Below, piece by piece: positions 9,431-18,206 of a DNA stretch of 64,000 nt (within the stretch, counting starts at the first letter, position 1; every line of letters starts with the position of its first letter). Under the pieces are notes generated by a model. It saw only the letters and a program-made list of their open reading frames with translations. It searched no databases and was not told the origin of the DNA. The stretch covers positions 62,001-126,000 of the forward strand of contig CAWIKB010000007.1 in the NCBI GenBank assembly GCA_963836605.1. Direction: 5' to 3'. Made by a program: the position numbers and the translations under genes. The stretch is from Bog-473 sp963836605 (GTDB taxonomy: Bacteria > Actinomycetota > Acidimicrobiia > Acidimicrobiales > RAAP-2).

Positions 9431-10158
9431 GCCGGGCACTCGGCATCCCACCGCAAAGCGGCGAAGCCGCCGGCCGAGAGGAACTGGCGCAGGCCATGGC
9501 CAGCGCGATGGCCGCCTTCGCATCCTTGGCCGAGCGGGTCCAGATGCTCGAGGACCGCTCGGCCCTCGAGAACTGGCGACCCTCCGGATCGGCATCGTTG
9601 GCGCCGGCGGAGGAGTTGGGCCCCTGGACGGCGCCGGTGGCGGCGCATCTCCTCGCCGCCTCTCCCCAGGGTGACGTCCTGCACGCCGACTGCGGTGAAG
9701 GCGGGCTGCTCTCCTCCCTCGCGGACGAGGGTGTGCCGGCCATCGGGGCGGAACCCCGGGGCGCGGTGGCCCTGGTCGCCCTCGAACACGGATGCTCGGT
9801 CACCATTGCCGAGGCCGCGGAGGTCCTCAGGGATCGCGACCAGGCGTCGCTCGGCGCTCTGGTCCTCAGCGGGACCACCGACCGGGCCCCCTTTCCCGAA
9901 ACCGTCGGCCTGCTCGCCCGTGCTCTCGGGGTCCTGAAGCCGAACGCGCCGATCGTGGTGGTGGTGACCGAGCCGGATGCCCTCGGGGCCGGCTGGGACC
10001 CGGTGGCGCGCGAGATCCTGGCGCCGCGGGGCCTCCATGCCCAGACCTGGGAATTCCTGTTGCAGCGAGCCGGTTTCGTGCAGGTGGCGCCGCTCGCCGG
10101 GCCCCCCACCAACGACACCGGGTCCCGGTTCGCTCTCGCGGCCAGAGCACCGTCGTGA
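9427..10158 (+). CDS. Methyltransferase-like protein, possibly 5'-truncated by frameshift
   Basis: A 243-residue frame starting with GTG that overlaps the preceding stop. After a helical stretch there is a degenerate Rossmann domain: GDVLHADCGEGGLLSSLADEGVPAIGAEP resembles SAM motif I and the end of strand 2, and LGALVLSGTTDRAPFPETVGLLARAL resembles motif IV with the following helix. The pattern matches the C-terminal half of the 6770-7801 protein. It lies between two glycosyltransferases, which points to glycan modification. Its stop overlaps the GTG start of the next gene, so translation is probably coupled. Confidence 0.55.
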   Translation: MSRALGIPPQSGEAAGREELAQAMASAMAAFASLAERVQMLEDRSALENWRPSGSASLAPAEELGPWTAPVAAHLLAASPQGDVLHADCGEGGLLSSLADEGVPAIGAEPRGAVALVALEHGCSVTIAEAAEVLRDRDQASLGALVLSGTTDRAPFPETVGLLARALGVLKPNAPIVVVVTEPDALGAGWDPVAREILAPRGLHAQTWEFLLQRAGFVQVAPLAGPPTNDTGSRFALAARAPS

Positions 10159-11240
10159 GCGGCATTCACCAGTTCGTCCCGATACTGCACGCGGGCGATG
10201 CCGTGGGGGGACACACGACGCGGCTCCGCGACGCCATCGTGGCCCGGGGCATCGCCTCGCGTATCTACGTCCAGGCCACCGATCCCCGCACGGCTGGCGA
10301 GACCGAGGCGTTCTCGGCCTATCCCGGCACAGCCCAGCCGGGCGACGTGCTGGTCTATCAATTCGCCACCGCGTCGGACCTGCCGGCATGGTTGGTGGCG
10401 CGCCCCGAGACCCTGGTCGTCAACTACCACAACGTGACCCCGGCCGAGCTCTTCGCCCCGTGGGACGGCCACGTCGCCCGCATTCAGGAACGGGCCCACC
10501 AGGAACTGCACCTGATGGCGCCGCGCACGTCGCTGGCCATTGCGGCCTCCTCGTTCAACGAGGCCGACCTGGTGGCGGCCGGCTACGGGGCCACGGCCGT
10601 GGTGCCCCCGATCGTGACCATGGAGCTGGTCGCATCCGGCCCGGTCGGGCACTCGGTACCCCGGGGCAGGGGAGCCCGTTGGCTGTGCGTGGGTCGGTTG
10701 GTACCGAGCAAGTCGATAGAGCACGCGCTGATGGCGCTGGCGGTGACCAGGGCACACCATGATCCCGGGGCGACCCTGACCGTCGTCGGCAAGCCGGCGC
10801 AGGAGGCCTACGCCGAGGCCCTGCATCGCTTCGCCTTCGAGATGGGGCTCGACCGGGCCGTGACCTTCCGGGGCCACGTCAGCGAGCCCGAGCTGCTGTC
10901 GGCGTTCGCGGAGGCCGACGTCCTCGTCGTGCCGTCGGTCCACGAGGGGTTCGGCGTGCCGGTCGCCGAGGCCATGGCCCTCGGCCTGCCGGTGGTGGCA
11001 TCGAGAGACGGGATCTCCCGCGACGTGCTCGGTGACGCCGGGATCATGGTCGACACCCGCGACCCGGTGGTACTGGCCGGTGCCATCGCCGGCCTCCTCG
11101 AGGACGCCGCACGATACGACGCGTTGGTCGCTGCGGGCCAGGCCCAACTGGGCGTGCTCGACCTGGCCAGCGCCGGTCAACGGATCGTCGACCTGGTGCT
11201 CGGGCTAATGGGGAGGGCTCACGACCCGCTGGATGCGTGA
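10155..11240 (+). CDS. Glycosyltransferase, GT4 family
   Basis: A 361-residue GT-B glycosyltransferase. The GTG start overlaps the TGA of the preceding gene (GTGA). The N-terminal domain begins IHQFVPILHAGDAVGGHTTRLRDA. The C-terminal donor domain has CVGRLVPSKSIEHAL and EGFGVPVAEAMALGLPVVAS, with the two Glu residues of the E-x7-E donor-binding motif. The family transfers a sugar from a nucleotide donor with retention. It is a clear paralogue of the gene on the opposite strand at 11205-12290, and the two genes overlap tail to tail by 36 bp. Confidence 0.87.
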   Translation: MSGIHQFVPILHAGDAVGGHTTRLRDAIVARGIASRIYVQATDPRTAGETEAFSAYPGTAQPGDVLVYQFATASDLPAWLVARPETLVVNYHNVTPAELFAPWDGHVARIQERAHQELHLMAPRTSLAIAASSFNEADLVAAGYGATAVVPPIVTMELVASGPVGHSVPRGRGARWLCVGRLVPSKSIEHALMALAVTRAHHDPGATLTVVGKPAQEAYAEALHRFAFEMGLDRAVTFRGHVSEPELLSAFAEADVLVVPSVHEGFGVPVAEAMALGLPVVASRDGISRDVLGDAGIMVDTRDPVVLAGAIAGLLEDAARYDALVAAGQAQLGVLDLASAGQRIVDLVLGLMGRAHDPLDA

Positions 11241-12290
11241 CACGAACTCGCGGGTCGAACGGGCGAGATCGAACGCCCCCGCCCGCGCCAGACCGGCGGC
11301 CGAGAGGGACCGGGCCAGGGCGGCGTCGCGGAGCACCCGGGAGACGGCGGCAGCGAAGAGTCCCGGCGCCTTGTCCGTGAGCAGGAGCCCGGCTCCCCCG
11401 ACCGTCTCGGGCACCGCCGTCACCCCGTAGGCCACGATGGGAAGGCCGTGGCCCATGGCCTCGGCCAGCGGCACGCAGAAGCCCTCGTGCTCAGACGCGC
11501 ACACGAACACGTCGGCCCCGCGGTAGTACGCCTCGAGCTCGCCCTCGGTCACCGAACCGGCCAGGAAGACGGCATCGTCGAGGCCGAGGTCCCCGATGAA
11601 GGCGCGCAACGCCGGCTCGTACGTCTTGCCCAAGGGCGTGCCCACGAGGTGCAGTCGGGCCTCGGGATCGTAGAGCTGGCGTAGGACCGACAACATCTTG
11701 ACCAGGTCATGGGGCGCCTTGTGCGGCGACACCTTGCCCACGAAGAGCAGGTCGGCCCCACCCACGGCCTCCCGGCGTCGGGTCAGCGACTCCAGCAGGG
11801 TCGGGTCCGGTTGGTCGCTCTTGGTGCGCATGTCGATGAGCAGGGGGACGACGGCGGTGTCGCGATAGCCCAACGAGTGCAGCTCGGACTCGTTGAAGGC
11901 GGAGTCGGCCACGGCCAGATGGCTCACCTCGGCCAGCCGGCCGAGTTGGGCCCGCCCCAGTGCGACCTCGTAGGCCACCTCGGGCTCCCAGTCGGACAGC
12001 AGATGGGCCGGCGTGATGTTGTGGTAGTTCACCAGCTTGGGCTCGCTCCGCGCCGCGAAGATGTCGTAGACGGGGCTGCCCACCGAGGATTGGTAGAGCA
12101 ACCATCGGTCCCGACCGGCCCGGCCCAGCGCGGTGACCGGCTTCCCCTCGTGGCCCACCTCGGGCTCGAAGCTCCCGTAGTAGATGTCCGAGTCGAGGCC
12201 GGCAGCCCGGAGTCCGTCGCGCAGATTGATGGTGTGCACGCCGATGGCGTCGCGTCGGGCCAGCCGGGGAATGACCTGGTCGACCTGCAC
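11205..12290 (-). CDS. Glycosyltransferase, GT4 family
   Basis: A 361-residue GT4 enzyme that starts MQVDQVIPRLARRDAIGVHTINLRDGLRAAG, matching the N-terminus of the convergent gene at 10155. The donor-binding domain has FVGKVSPHKAPHDLVKML and EGFCVPLAEAMGHGLPIVAYG. Convergent and overlapping by 36 bp with its paralogue, it ends the polysaccharide locus on this side. The two have the same length, which suggests duplication and inversion. Specificity is unknown. Confidence 0.87.
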   Translation of the reverse strand: MQVDQVIPRLARRDAIGVHTINLRDGLRAAGLDSDIYYGSFEPEVGHEGKPVTALGRAGRDRWLLYQSSVGSPVYDIFAARSEPKLVNYHNITPAHLLSDWEPEVAYEVALGRAQLGRLAEVSHLAVADSAFNESELHSLGYRDTAVVPLLIDMRTKSDQPDPTLLESLTRRREAVGGADLLFVGKVSPHKAPHDLVKMLSVLRQLYDPEARLHLVGTPLGKTYEPALRAFIGDLGLDDAVFLAGSVTEGELEAYYRGADVFVCASEHEGFCVPLAEAMGHGLPIVAYGVTAVPETVGGAGLLLTDKAPGLFAAAVSRVLRDAALARSLSAAGLARAGAFDLARSTREFVSRIQRVVSPPH

Positions 12291-12335
12291 GGCCGGGGAG
12301 TGTACCGGCGCCGAGGACTCAGCTTTCAGCTGGTC

Positions 12336-12396
12336 GCCCGCGCGCCGATTCAGCGGGTGCCGCGCGCCGATTCAGCTGGTGGGCCGCGCCGATTCT
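12336..12396. repeat. Short GCGCCGATTCAGC direct repeats
   Basis: The spacer between the glycosyltransferase and the HAD gene holds three near-copies of a CGCGCCGATTC unit at a spacing of about 25 bp. Two are followed by AGC and the last is imperfect. The third copy overlaps the 3' end of the HAD gene. Nothing else is recognised here. Confidence 0.5.
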
Positions 12397-13109
12397 CCAC
12401 TCACGTCGGCCAGGCGGGGGAACCGCCGCAAGCTGCCCCACCTTCCCAACTTCCCGGCGTCGACACCGTGGTCCGCCGCCTCGAGGAGCCGCAGGTCACC
12501 TCGGCTGTTGCCATAGGCCCACAGCACCGGCCGCGCGGTTCCCTCGTGCAGGAGGCCCCGGTCCTGCAGATACGCCGTCAGGCGCGAGAGCTTCTCGGCC
12601 CCCCGGCAGTTCTTGCCGTCGTAGCCTCCGGTGAGGAGCCCGTCCGCGTCGACGGCGAGGCGGGTGGCCACCGTGCCATCGACCCCGAGCAGTTCGCCGG
12701 CCAGTCGCACGTAGCACTCCGGTGATGCCGAGACGATGACCACATGATGGCCTTGAGCCTGGTGCCACCGCAGCCGCTGCGCCGCCTGCTCCCGGAGCTT
12801 GCGCTCCACGTGGCGGGCCACGAAGGTGGCCGACTGGCGGTCGACCTCGGTGGCGGGCAATCCGCCCAGCAAGCGTGTGAAGAGCTTCTCCTTGGCGTCG
12901 TCGGCCGCCGTGCCGCCCGCCAGGGCGGCGTGCAGGAGCTTGGGTGACAGGCGCACGGCGGCGCCCACCGTGGCCCAGAAGCCGCGCAGGGAGAGGAAGA
13001 AGGGGAACACGCTGCCGCTGTCGGTGAGCGTGCCGTCGAAGTCGAAGGCGGCGACGGCGACCGTTGCCGGCGCGGGGGCTGAAACCGGTGATCCGGTGGG
13101 TTCGGTCAC
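12372..13109 (-). CDS. HAD-IB family phosphatase
   Basis: A 245-residue phosphatase of the haloacid dehalogenase superfamily, subfamily IB (phosphoserine phosphatase-like). Motif I is DFDGTLTDSG (nucleophile Asp near residue 23), motif II is VSAS (about 126-129), and motif IV is GNSRGDLRLLE near residue 203. A cap domain lies between motifs I and II. The gene starts 4 bp after the crotonase stop and is probably co-transcribed with it. HAD-IB proteins often act on phospholipid-like or phosphoserine-like substrates; the substrate here is not known. Confidence 0.82.
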   Translation of the reverse strand: MTEPTGSPVSAPAPATVAVAAFDFDGTLTDSGSVFPFFLSLRGFWATVGAAVRLSPKLLHAALAGGTAADDAKEKLFTRLLGGLPATEVDRQSATFVARHVERKLREQAAQRLRWHQAQGHHVVIVSASPECYVRLAGELLGVDGTVATRLAVDADGLLTGGYDGKNCRGAEKLSRLTAYLQDRGLLHEGTARPVLWAYGNSRGDLRLLEAADHGVDAGKLGRWGSLRRFPRLADVSGESARPTS

Positions 13110-13113
13110 GGGG

Positions 13114-14028
13114 TCAGGTGAGGGAGCCGCCGCCGCGGCCGGCGCCCCCGGCGAAACGGAGGGCGCCCTCGATCGTCTCTCCGCTGCTGATCACCTGGCG
13201 CCCCCGGCGGGCCTCGTTCACGGCCGCCTCCTCCTCGGTCAGCCCCCATTGCTCGAGGGCCGACATCCGGTCCGAGCGCAGGCAGACCTGGGGCAGGGCG
13301 GCGAGCTGGTGGGCCAGGGCCACCGCGGCCGGGAGCGCCTCGCCGGGAGGGACCACCCGGTTGACCAGGCCGAACCGGAGGGCCTCGGGCCCGTCCACGG
13401 CGCGCCCGGTCAGGATGAGGTCCATGGCCCGGCCGTGCCCGATGATCCGGGGCAGGCGGACCGTGCCCAGGTCGCAGAGGGGAACGCCGAAGCGCCGGCA
13501 GAACACGCCGAAGGTGGCGTCGGTGGCCGCTACCCGAAGATCACACCACAGGGCCAGCTCGATCCCCCCGGCCACCGCGAAGCCTTCCACGGCGGCGATC
13601 ACCGGCTTGGAGAGCGTGAGGCGGGTCGGGCCCATCGGCCCGGGACCCCGGTCGGGAAGGGGCCGGCGGTCACCTTCGGCGACCGCCTTGAGGTCGGCCC
13701 CGGCGCAGAAGGTGCCTTCCGAGCCGGCCAGGATGGCCACCGCCTGCTCCGGGTCCCGCTCGAAGTCCTCGAAGGCGCGCCGCAGCTCATCGGCACAGAG
13801 GCTGTCGACGGCGTTGCGCCGCTCGGGCCGGGTGATGGTCACAATGGTGACCGGTCCCTGGATGGTCACCGCCACCGTGTCGCTCCGATACGGCTTGTAG
13901 GCGACGGTTCCGATGCCGCCTCCGCCGCCGCCAGCGCTGGGGGCTCGGCCGACGTCGTTGGCGCCGGCGCCCACGCTGGCGGCTGAGCCGGCGTCGCCGG
14001 CCTTGGTTGATGCGTCCGTGGGCTCCAC
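13114..14028 (-). CDS. Enoyl-CoA hydratase/isomerase (crotonase) family protein
   Basis: A 304-residue crotonase-fold protein acting on acyl-CoA thioesters. Oxyanion-hole motifs are present: EGTFCAGADLKAV (around 104-116) and AVEGFAVAGGIELAL. The first catalytic Glu of hydratases is kept in GGIELAL. The second position, usually Glu in FGxPE, reads FGVFCRRFGVPLCD with no Glu, so it may not be a true hydratase. The first 45 residues are a Gly/Ala-rich, low-complexity extension that may not be translated; the real start may be a downstream GTG. It is followed at 4 bp by the HAD gene. Confidence 0.82.
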   Translation of the reverse strand: MEPTDASTKAGDAGSAASVGAGANDVGRAPSAGGGGGGIGTVAYKPYRSDTVAVTIQGPVTIVTITRPERRNAVDSLCADELRRAFEDFERDPEQAVAILAGSEGTFCAGADLKAVAEGDRRPLPDRGPGPMGPTRLTLSKPVIAAVEGFAVAGGIELALWCDLRVAATDATFGVFCRRFGVPLCDLGTVRLPRIIGHGRAMDLILTGRAVDGPEALRFGLVNRVVPPGEALPAAVALAHQLAALPQVCLRSDRMSALEQWGLTEEEAAVNEARRGRQVISSGETIEGALRFAGGAGRGGGSLT

Positions 14029-14237
14029 TCGCCCATTCTCGCACGATGGTCCAGGTCAGTGACTTCCGGCGGCCCGGCACCCTGTCCCGATCGGAGAGCA
14101 CATCCCCCCGTGCGCAAAAGACGACCAAAGATGTCGACAATTGGATTATGAACCGGTAGGGTGACTTCGTAATCGGATATCTCGGCCGTCAGGGAACCAT
14201 CCACCCGGCGCCACCTAGACACCTACAGGAGGAACAC

Positions 14238-14873
14238 ATGGCAGTCCGACTCGGGGATACTGCTCCCGACTTCACGGCCGACACCACCGAAGGCAAGATC
14301 AATTTCCACGAGTGGCTGGGGGACAGCTGGGGCATCCTCTTCTCCCACCCCAAGGACTTCACCCCGGTCTGCACCACCGAGCTGGGTGCTTTCTCCGCGG
14401 CAAAGCCCGAGTTCGACAAGCGCAACGCCAAGCTGATCGGCCTCTCCGTGGACTCCGTCGAGTCCCACAAGGGATGGGCCGGCGACATCAAGGAGACGCA
14501 GGGTTCGGAACTGGCCTTCCCCCTGATCGGTGACGAGGACCGCCAGGTGGCCGACCTCTACGACATGATCCACCCCAACGCCGACAACACGTTGACGGTG
14601 CGTTCGGTCTTCATCATCGGCCCGGACAAGAAGGTCAAGCTCACCTTGACCTACCCGGCCTCCACCGGCCGCAACGTCGACGAGATCATCCGCGTGCTCG
14701 ACTCCCTGCAGCTGACGGCCGATTACTCGGTGGCCACGCCGGTCAACTGGACCGACGGCGAGGACGTGATCATCGTCCCCGCGGTGAGCGACGATGACGC
14801 CAAGGCGAAGTTCCCCAAGGGATGGAAGGCGCTCAAGCCCTACCTCCGGGTGACGCCCCAACCCAACCGCTGA
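14238..14873 (+). CDS. 1-Cys peroxiredoxin (Prx6 type)
   Basis: A 211-residue thiol peroxidase that reduces hydrogen peroxide and organic hydroperoxides in the cytoplasm. The peroxidatic Cys45 lies in HPKDFTPVCTTELG, the family signature. No second cysteine is seen at the usual resolving positions, so it is the 1-Cys type and needs an outside thiol. A C-terminal domain of about 60 residues (VATPVNWTDGEDVIIVP) matches the Prx6 group. A strong AGGAGG site (14227-14232) precedes the ATG by 5 bp. A long hairpin follows the gene. Confidence 0.94.
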   Translation: MAVRLGDTAPDFTADTTEGKINFHEWLGDSWGILFSHPKDFTPVCTTELGAFSAAKPEFDKRNAKLIGLSVDSVESHKGWAGDIKETQGSELAFPLIGDEDRQVADLYDMIHPNADNTLTVRSVFIIGPDKKVKLTLTYPASTGRNVDEIIRVLDSLQLTADYSVATPVNWTDGEDVIIVPAVSDDDAKAKFPKGWKALKPYLRVTPQPNR

Positions 14874-14911
14874 GTCCACCCCGGGGCGGCCCCACTGCCT
14901 CAGAAATACTC

Positions 14912-14943
14912 CGACGATGCCGGCCCGTGGGCCGGCATCGTCG
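14912..14943 (+). terminator. Perfect hairpin after the peroxiredoxin gene
   Basis: The sequence CGACGATGCCGGCCC is followed after GT by its exact reverse complement, a 15-bp stem before loop constraints. It lies 39 bp after the peroxiredoxin stop and upstream of the next ribosome site. There is no run of T behind it, as is common for terminators in high-GC actinobacteria. Confidence 0.65.
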
Positions 14944-14995
14944 CGTTGACACACCCATAAGCGAAGATTCGGTCCTGTCGACGAAGGAGAGCGCG

Positions 14996-15592
14996 ATGAA
15001 CGAACCCGAGGTCTTCGTCTTGGCCGACCGGACCCTCGGCGGGGTGGTGGCCCGTGTCACCGAGGCTCAGTGGGACCTGGAGCTGCCGCCGGACTTTGCC
15101 GTCCGGGGCACCGACCACGCCCCGACGCTGCGCGAGGTCGTCAACTACCACGCCTACGACGACGCCTGGGTGCCCGACATCCTGGCCGGTCGGACGATGG
15201 CCGAGGCTGGGAAGGACAAGTTCGACGGCGATCTCCTGGGCGGGGATCCGGTGGGACGTTTCGGCCAGATCGTCGAGCTTGCTTGTGCGGCGGCGACCCG
15301 GGTGTCGGACCTCGAGGCGACAGCCCACCTGTCCTTCGGGGACTACACCATCCGTGAGTACCTCTGGCAGATCAACTACTTCCGCGGCCTGCGCGCGCAC
15401 GACATCGCCAAGTTCCTCGGTCTCGACCCCTCTTTGCCCCCGGCGCTCGTCGCGGGGCTCTGGGACGAGATCCACCCCAATGCCGAGGAATGGCGCACCA
15501 TCGGCGTCTTCCCGGCCGCGGTCGCCGTGCCCGAAGGGGCACCACTGCACGATCGGCTGCTCGCATTGACGGGCCGCGATCCCGCCGCCTGA
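14996..15592 (+). CDS. DinB-fold protein, mycothiol-dependent maleylpyruvate isomerase-like
   Basis: A 198-residue four-helix-bundle protein of the DinB/MDMPI group (TIGR03083/TIGR03086-like). ATG 14996 is chosen because GAAGGAG lies 7 bp upstream. A metal-binding histidine is plausible in REVVNYHAYDDAW, with a second in GLRAHDIAKFLG. Known members use a divalent metal and mycothiol for isomerisation or S-conjugation, but most are uncharacterised, so the chemistry is open. It stands alone after the peroxiredoxin and converges with the acyl-CoA synthetase gene. Confidence 0.72.
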   Translation: MNEPEVFVLADRTLGGVVARVTEAQWDLELPPDFAVRGTDHAPTLREVVNYHAYDDAWVPDILAGRTMAEAGKDKFDGDLLGGDPVGRFGQIVELACAAATRVSDLEATAHLSFGDYTIREYLWQINYFRGLRAHDIAKFLGLDPSLPPALVAGLWDEIHPNAEEWRTIGVFPAAVAVPEGAPLHDRLLALTGRDPAA

Positions 15593-15660
15593 CTGACCAC
15601 CGGCCGGGCCAGTGCAGTCCGCCGGACCCGTGAGGTCCGCTGCCCCAGTCGTGGCCCGGT

Positions 15661-17491
15661 TCAGGCCGGTGGGCCCACCAATTCGTCGCGCAGGCTGCGC
15701 TTGAGCACCTTGCCGGCCGGGTTGCGGGGGAGCGGCTCCTGGCGGAACCAGATGTGCGTGGGCACCATGAACCCGGCCAGCCGCTCGCGCACGTGGAGGC
15801 TGAGCTCCTCGGCCGACACCTTGTGACCCGGCCGCAGCACGATGACGGCGCCGACCTCCTCGCCCAGCGTGGGCTCGGGGACCCCGATGACGGCGCAATC
15901 GGCCACCGCCGGGTGCTCGAAGAGCGCCGCCTCGACCTGTACCGAATACACGTTCTCACCGCCGCGGATGATCATGTCCTTGGCCCGGTCGACGATGTAG
16001 ATGAAGTTGTCCGCATCGAGCCGGGCCACGTCGCCGGTGTGGAGCCACCCACGCGTGAACACCTGGGCCGTCTCGGTCGGGCGGTTCCAGTAGCCGCGCA
16101 CCACCTGGGGGCCCTTGACCCAGAGCTCACCCCGCACGTCAGGTCCCTCGGGCAACGCGCCGTCGGGTTCGTCGCCGCTGAAGTCCTCCGGCACGATGGC
16201 CACATCGGTGACCGGCACGGGAGGTCCCACGCTGTCCGGCTTGGCGACGTAGTCACTGCCCGAGTTCATGGACGTCACCGACGAGGTCTCGGTCAGGCCG
16301 TAGCCGTTGGAGGGCTGCCCGATGGGCCAGGCCGCCCGGATCCGCCGGACCAGATCCGGCGGGGCCGGCGCACCGCCGTAGGAGACGCTGCGGATGGAAG
16401 AGGTGTCGGAGGTGGCGAATTTGGGCGAGTCGAGGACCTGCATGACCATGGCCGGGACGCCCCCGAACGTGGCCACCTTCTCGCGCTCGATCAACTCGAG
16501 GGCCCGCTCGGGATCGAAGTGGTGCATCATGACCATCTTCCCGCCCGCGGCAACGTTGGTGACCATGACCGAATGGCACCCGGTGGCGTGGAAGAGGGGG
16601 ACCGACAACAGGTAGGCCGGCTGCGACCTGCCCGAGTCGTCGACCAGCCCTCGGCCGAACCGGAGCCGGCCCCGGGTGTTGAGGAAGAAGAGGTTCATCA
16701 GGTTGGTGCAGATGTTGCGGTGCGTGCCGACCGCGCCCTTGGGCCGACCGGTCGTACCCGAGGTGTAGAAGATGGTGGCGTCGTCCTCCGGTGCAATGGT
16801 CAGGTCGGGGGGCGAGGCATTCCCGTCGACTTCGCCCAGGGCCCGGGCAAAGGGCCATTCGGCTATCAGGCGAGCCCGCGGTCGGTGCGACCACGCCGGG
16901 CCCGCCAGCTCCAGCGCCGGTACCGGCACCGGCGTCGCGAACGGATCGGTGCTCGTCGGCCACGATCAGGGCGCGGAGCTCGGTCAGGCCGCCGAGGAAG
17001 GGCCGCAGGCGCGAGGCCCGCTCCTGGTCGACGAAGGCCAGGGTGGACCCGGAATCCTCCAAGGCGAAGCGCAATTCCTCACCCGACCACCAGGCGTTGA
17101 GAGGGACCACGATGGCACCGGCCAGCGTGCTGGCCCAGAAGGCCATGACCCACTCGGGCAGATTGCGCATGGCGATGGTGACCCGGTCACCCTGGGCCAC
17201 ACCGAACTCGTCGCGGAGGCGGTGGGCCAGGGTGCAGGCGATCCGGTAGTGCTCACCGAAGGTGGTGCGCTCGTCCTCGTACACGAGGAAGGTGGCGTCA
17301 CCGTGGAGGGCGGACATGTCCAAGACGGCGCGCAGCGAGGCGGGAGCGTTCTTCCAGGTCCGGGTGGGCGCGCCGCGGATATCGAGCTCCTCCATCTCGA
17401 ACATCTGACCCGGTGCGGTCAGGCTGGCGTTCGCTTCGGCCAACGTGGGCGCCGGGCTGTCGTCCGTGGTCGGTTCCGGAGACGTGGTCAC
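15661..17491 (-). pseudogene. AMP-forming acyl-CoA synthetase, one frameshift
   Basis: Class I adenylate-forming enzyme that activates a carboxylic acid to an acyl-CoA through an acyl-AMP. The GTG start at 17491 overlaps the orn stop. N-terminal domain: YEDERTTFGEHYRIACTLAHRL. After a one-base insertion near 16947 the frame continues with the AMP-binding loop IFYTSGTTGRPKGAV, GYGLTETSSVTS, the HTGDVARLD motif, the hinge DRAKDMIIRGGENVYSVQVE and the catalytic-Lys region PRNPAGKVLKRSLR. Corrected length is about 600 residues. All key motifs survive, so sequence error or very recent decay fits. The chain length of the substrate is unknown. Confidence 0.85.
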
Positions 17492-18132
17492 GGGGCATCC
17501 ACCTCCTTTACGGAATCATGGGCGGGCTGACTCGTTGCGTCCTGTTCCGGCTCGAGCTCGGGTTCGCTCCCCGGCTCGCGGCCCGCGTCGCCCACCGGTG
17601 CGGGATTGAAAAGGGCGGTCCGGTAGTACGCCAGTTCGGCCACGCTCTCCCTGATGTCCTGGAGGGCCCGGTGGCCACCCGCTTTGGTCGGCGCGTCGTG
17701 GTAGACGTCGGGATGCCAGCGACGGCAGAGCTCCTTGATCGTGGACACGTCGACCGAGCGGTAGTTGAGGAGGTCCTCCACCTCGGGCAGGAGGGCCGCC
17801 AGGAAGCGCCGGTCGGTGCCGATGGAATTCCCCGCCAGGGGAACCGTGCCGGGCTCGGGGAGATGCTCCTTCAGAAAGGACAAGGTCATGGCGCCGGCCC
17901 CCTCCAGGGTGAGGGTGGAGGCCACGATGGCCGGAAGCAGTCCCGAGCGGGTGTGCATGGCGGTCACGAACTCGTCCATCTCGGCCAATTGCTCGGGGGT
18001 GGCGTGCACGATCATGTCGGGGCCCTCGGCCACGACGGCCAGGTCGTCGTCGGTGATGAGACAGGCGATCTCCACGATGGTGTGTCGGGACGGATCGAGT
18101 CCGGTCATCTCGAGATCGATCCAAGCCAGCAT
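17488..18132 (-). CDS. orn: Oligoribonuclease
   Basis: DEDDh 3'-5' exonuclease that finishes RNA decay by degrading 2-5 nt oligoribonucleotides. The start at 18132 gives the standard N-terminus MLAWIDLEMTGLDP with Asp6 and Glu8. The third acidic residue lies in NSIGTDRRF and the H...D pair in GGHRALQDIRES. The normal 180-residue domain is followed by an acidic tail of about 30 residues (PGSEPELEPEQD) that is unusual. Its stop overlaps the GTG of the acyl-CoA synthetase. It is divergent from dut with a 74-bp gap. Confidence 0.95.
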   Translation of the reverse strand: MLAWIDLEMTGLDPSRHTIVEIACLITDDDLAVVAEGPDMIVHATPEQLAEMDEFVTAMHTRSGLLPAIVASTLTLEGAGAMTLSFLKEHLPEPGTVPLAGNSIGTDRRFLAALLPEVEDLLNYRSVDVSTIKELCRRWHPDVYHDAPTKAGGHRALQDIRESVAELAYYRTALFNPAPVGDAGREPGSEPELEPEQDATSQPAHDSVKEVDAP

Positions 18133-18206
18133 TAGGCGGGATGCTACCAACCGTCCCGGAGGCGTCGGCGGGGAAGGGGATGGGGTGCGCCTTGTAGTGT
18201 CCAACG

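Noticed and set aside
9201..11180. A 659-codon open frame on the minus strand
   Set aside because: It is antisense to a methyltransferase-like and a GT4 gene that have clear motifs; long antisense frames are usual in high-GC DNA.
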